A stretch of DNA of 5,861 bases from Ferrovaceae bacterium (GTDB taxonomy: Bacteria > Pseudomonadota > Gammaproteobacteria > Burkholderiales > Ferrovaceae), in contig DAIDTL010000072.1 of the NCBI GenBank assembly GCA_027457225.1, positions 1 to 5,861 of the forward strand. The letters are read 5' to 3'. Below the pieces are notes generated by a model. It was not told where the DNA came from. It searched no databases and worked only from the letters and a program-made list of their open reading frames with translations. Below, piece after piece: positions 5,308 through 5,861 of the stretch. The translations under genes were made by a program, and so were the position numbers. Positions within the stretch are counted from its first letter, which is position 1; each line of letters starts with the position of its first letter.

Positions 5308-5861
5308 ATGAAGCAATCCTGGTTGGCTTTGGTCCTGATCGTCGTCTCCCTGCCTGCGTTGCAGGGTTGCTTTCCACTGGTGGCCACGGGCATGGTAGGC
5401 GCCGGTCTGGTGGTTGCCGACCGGCGTACTTCCGGTGCGCAGCTTGAAGACCAAGGGATCGAATTTCACGCCAGCCATGCCATCAGTGAAGAATACGGCG
5501 ACAAAGTGCATATCAATTGCACCAGTTTCAATCGTAACCTGCTTCTGACAGGGCAGGTGCCAAACCAGAATACCCGTAATGCTGTGGAAGCCCTGGCCCG
5601 TGCCACGACCAATGTGCGTTCGGTCGTCAATGAAACCACTGTGGCGGGAAACAGTTCCTTTTCCGAGCGCGCCAACGACTCCTATCTCAGCACCAAGGTC
5701 CATGCCCGTTTGGCGGCAGATGCCAACGGCCAATTCTCCCCGGTTCACATCAGTGTCACCACTGAGGATAGCGTTGTCTATCTGATGGGCCTTGTGACGC
5801 GCGCCGAGGGGGATGCCGCCAGCAATATTGCCAGCACGACATCAGGGGTACGGCGGGTGGT
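5308..5861 (+). CDS. dolP: Outer-membrane lipoprotein with two BON domains, 3'-truncated by the window edge
   Basis: This is a DolP (formerly YraP) homologue, a periplasm-facing outer-membrane lipoprotein that in E. coli and Neisseria supports envelope integrity. The first 184 codons are present; relatives are around 190-220 residues, so only the C-terminal end is missing. A signal peptide (1-20) with Lys2, a hydrophobic core and the lipobox LQGC (18-21) puts the lipidated cysteine at 21. Residue +2 is Phe, not Asp, which favours outer-membrane sorting. Two BON domains follow, at about 46-113 (ending SVVNET) and from about 122 to the edge (VYLMGLVTR at 157-165 is typical). GGGAG at 5293-5297 is 10 bases before the ATG at 5308 but only 4 before another ATG at 5302, which overlaps the gmhA stop as ATGA. 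I prefer 5308, without certainty. Either way translation is probably coupled to gmhA. Confidence 0.92.
   Translation, partial: MKQSWLALVLIVVSLPALQGCFPLVATGMVGAGLVVADRRTSGAQLEDQGIEFHASHAISEEYGDKVHINCTSFNRNLLLTGQVPNQNTRNAVEALARATTNVRSVVNETTVAGNSSFSERANDSYLSTKVHARLAADANGQFSPVHISVTTEDSVVYLMGLVTRAEGDAASNIASTTSGVRRV

Overview
The window is an ordinary housekeeping stretch of a proteobacterial chromosome, most likely from a betaproteobacterium. The lineage call rests on two things seen in the sequence: the style of the ArgG and GmhA proteins, and the gene orders argD-argF-argG-yajQ and rsmI / gmhA(diaA) / dolP(yraP). Codon usage is moderately GC-rich and even throughout. I see no mobile elements, tRNA or rRNA genes, CRISPR arrays or foreign-looking islands.

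Region 1 (1-3682, plus strand) is a tightly packed run that looks like one transcription unit. It holds the 3' part of argD (acetylornithine aminotransferase), then argF (ornithine carbamoyltransferase, GTG start 2 bases after the argD stop), argG (argininosuccinate synthase, 14-base gap) and yajQ (nucleotide-binding protein of the YajQ family, 15-base gap). ArgD, ArgF and ArgG supply the ornithine-forming, citrulline-forming and argininosuccinate-forming parts of arginine biosynthesis. YajQ is not an arginine enzyme and seems to ride along at the end of the unit.

Region 2 (3679-4524, minus strand) is rsmI, the 16S rRNA C1402 ribose methyltransferase. It converges on yajQ, and the two stop codons overlap, so no intergenic space separates them.

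Region 3 (4525-4714) is a 190-base divergent control region between rsmI and gmhA. It holds a perfect 12-bp palindrome over the rsmI ribosome binding site and a TACAAT box that would place the gmhA transcription start at or next to its ATG. The yraN gene often found at this position is absent.

Region 4 (4715-5861, plus strand) is gmhA/diaA (a SIS-domain sugar-phosphate isomerase), coupled to the start of dolP/yraP (an outer-membrane lipoprotein with two BON domains), which runs off the right edge.

I found no undescribed system. The observation most worth checking is a valine replacing the first glycine of the otherwise invariant SGGLDTS ATP-binding loop of ArgG, which is a one-base difference from a glycine codon.
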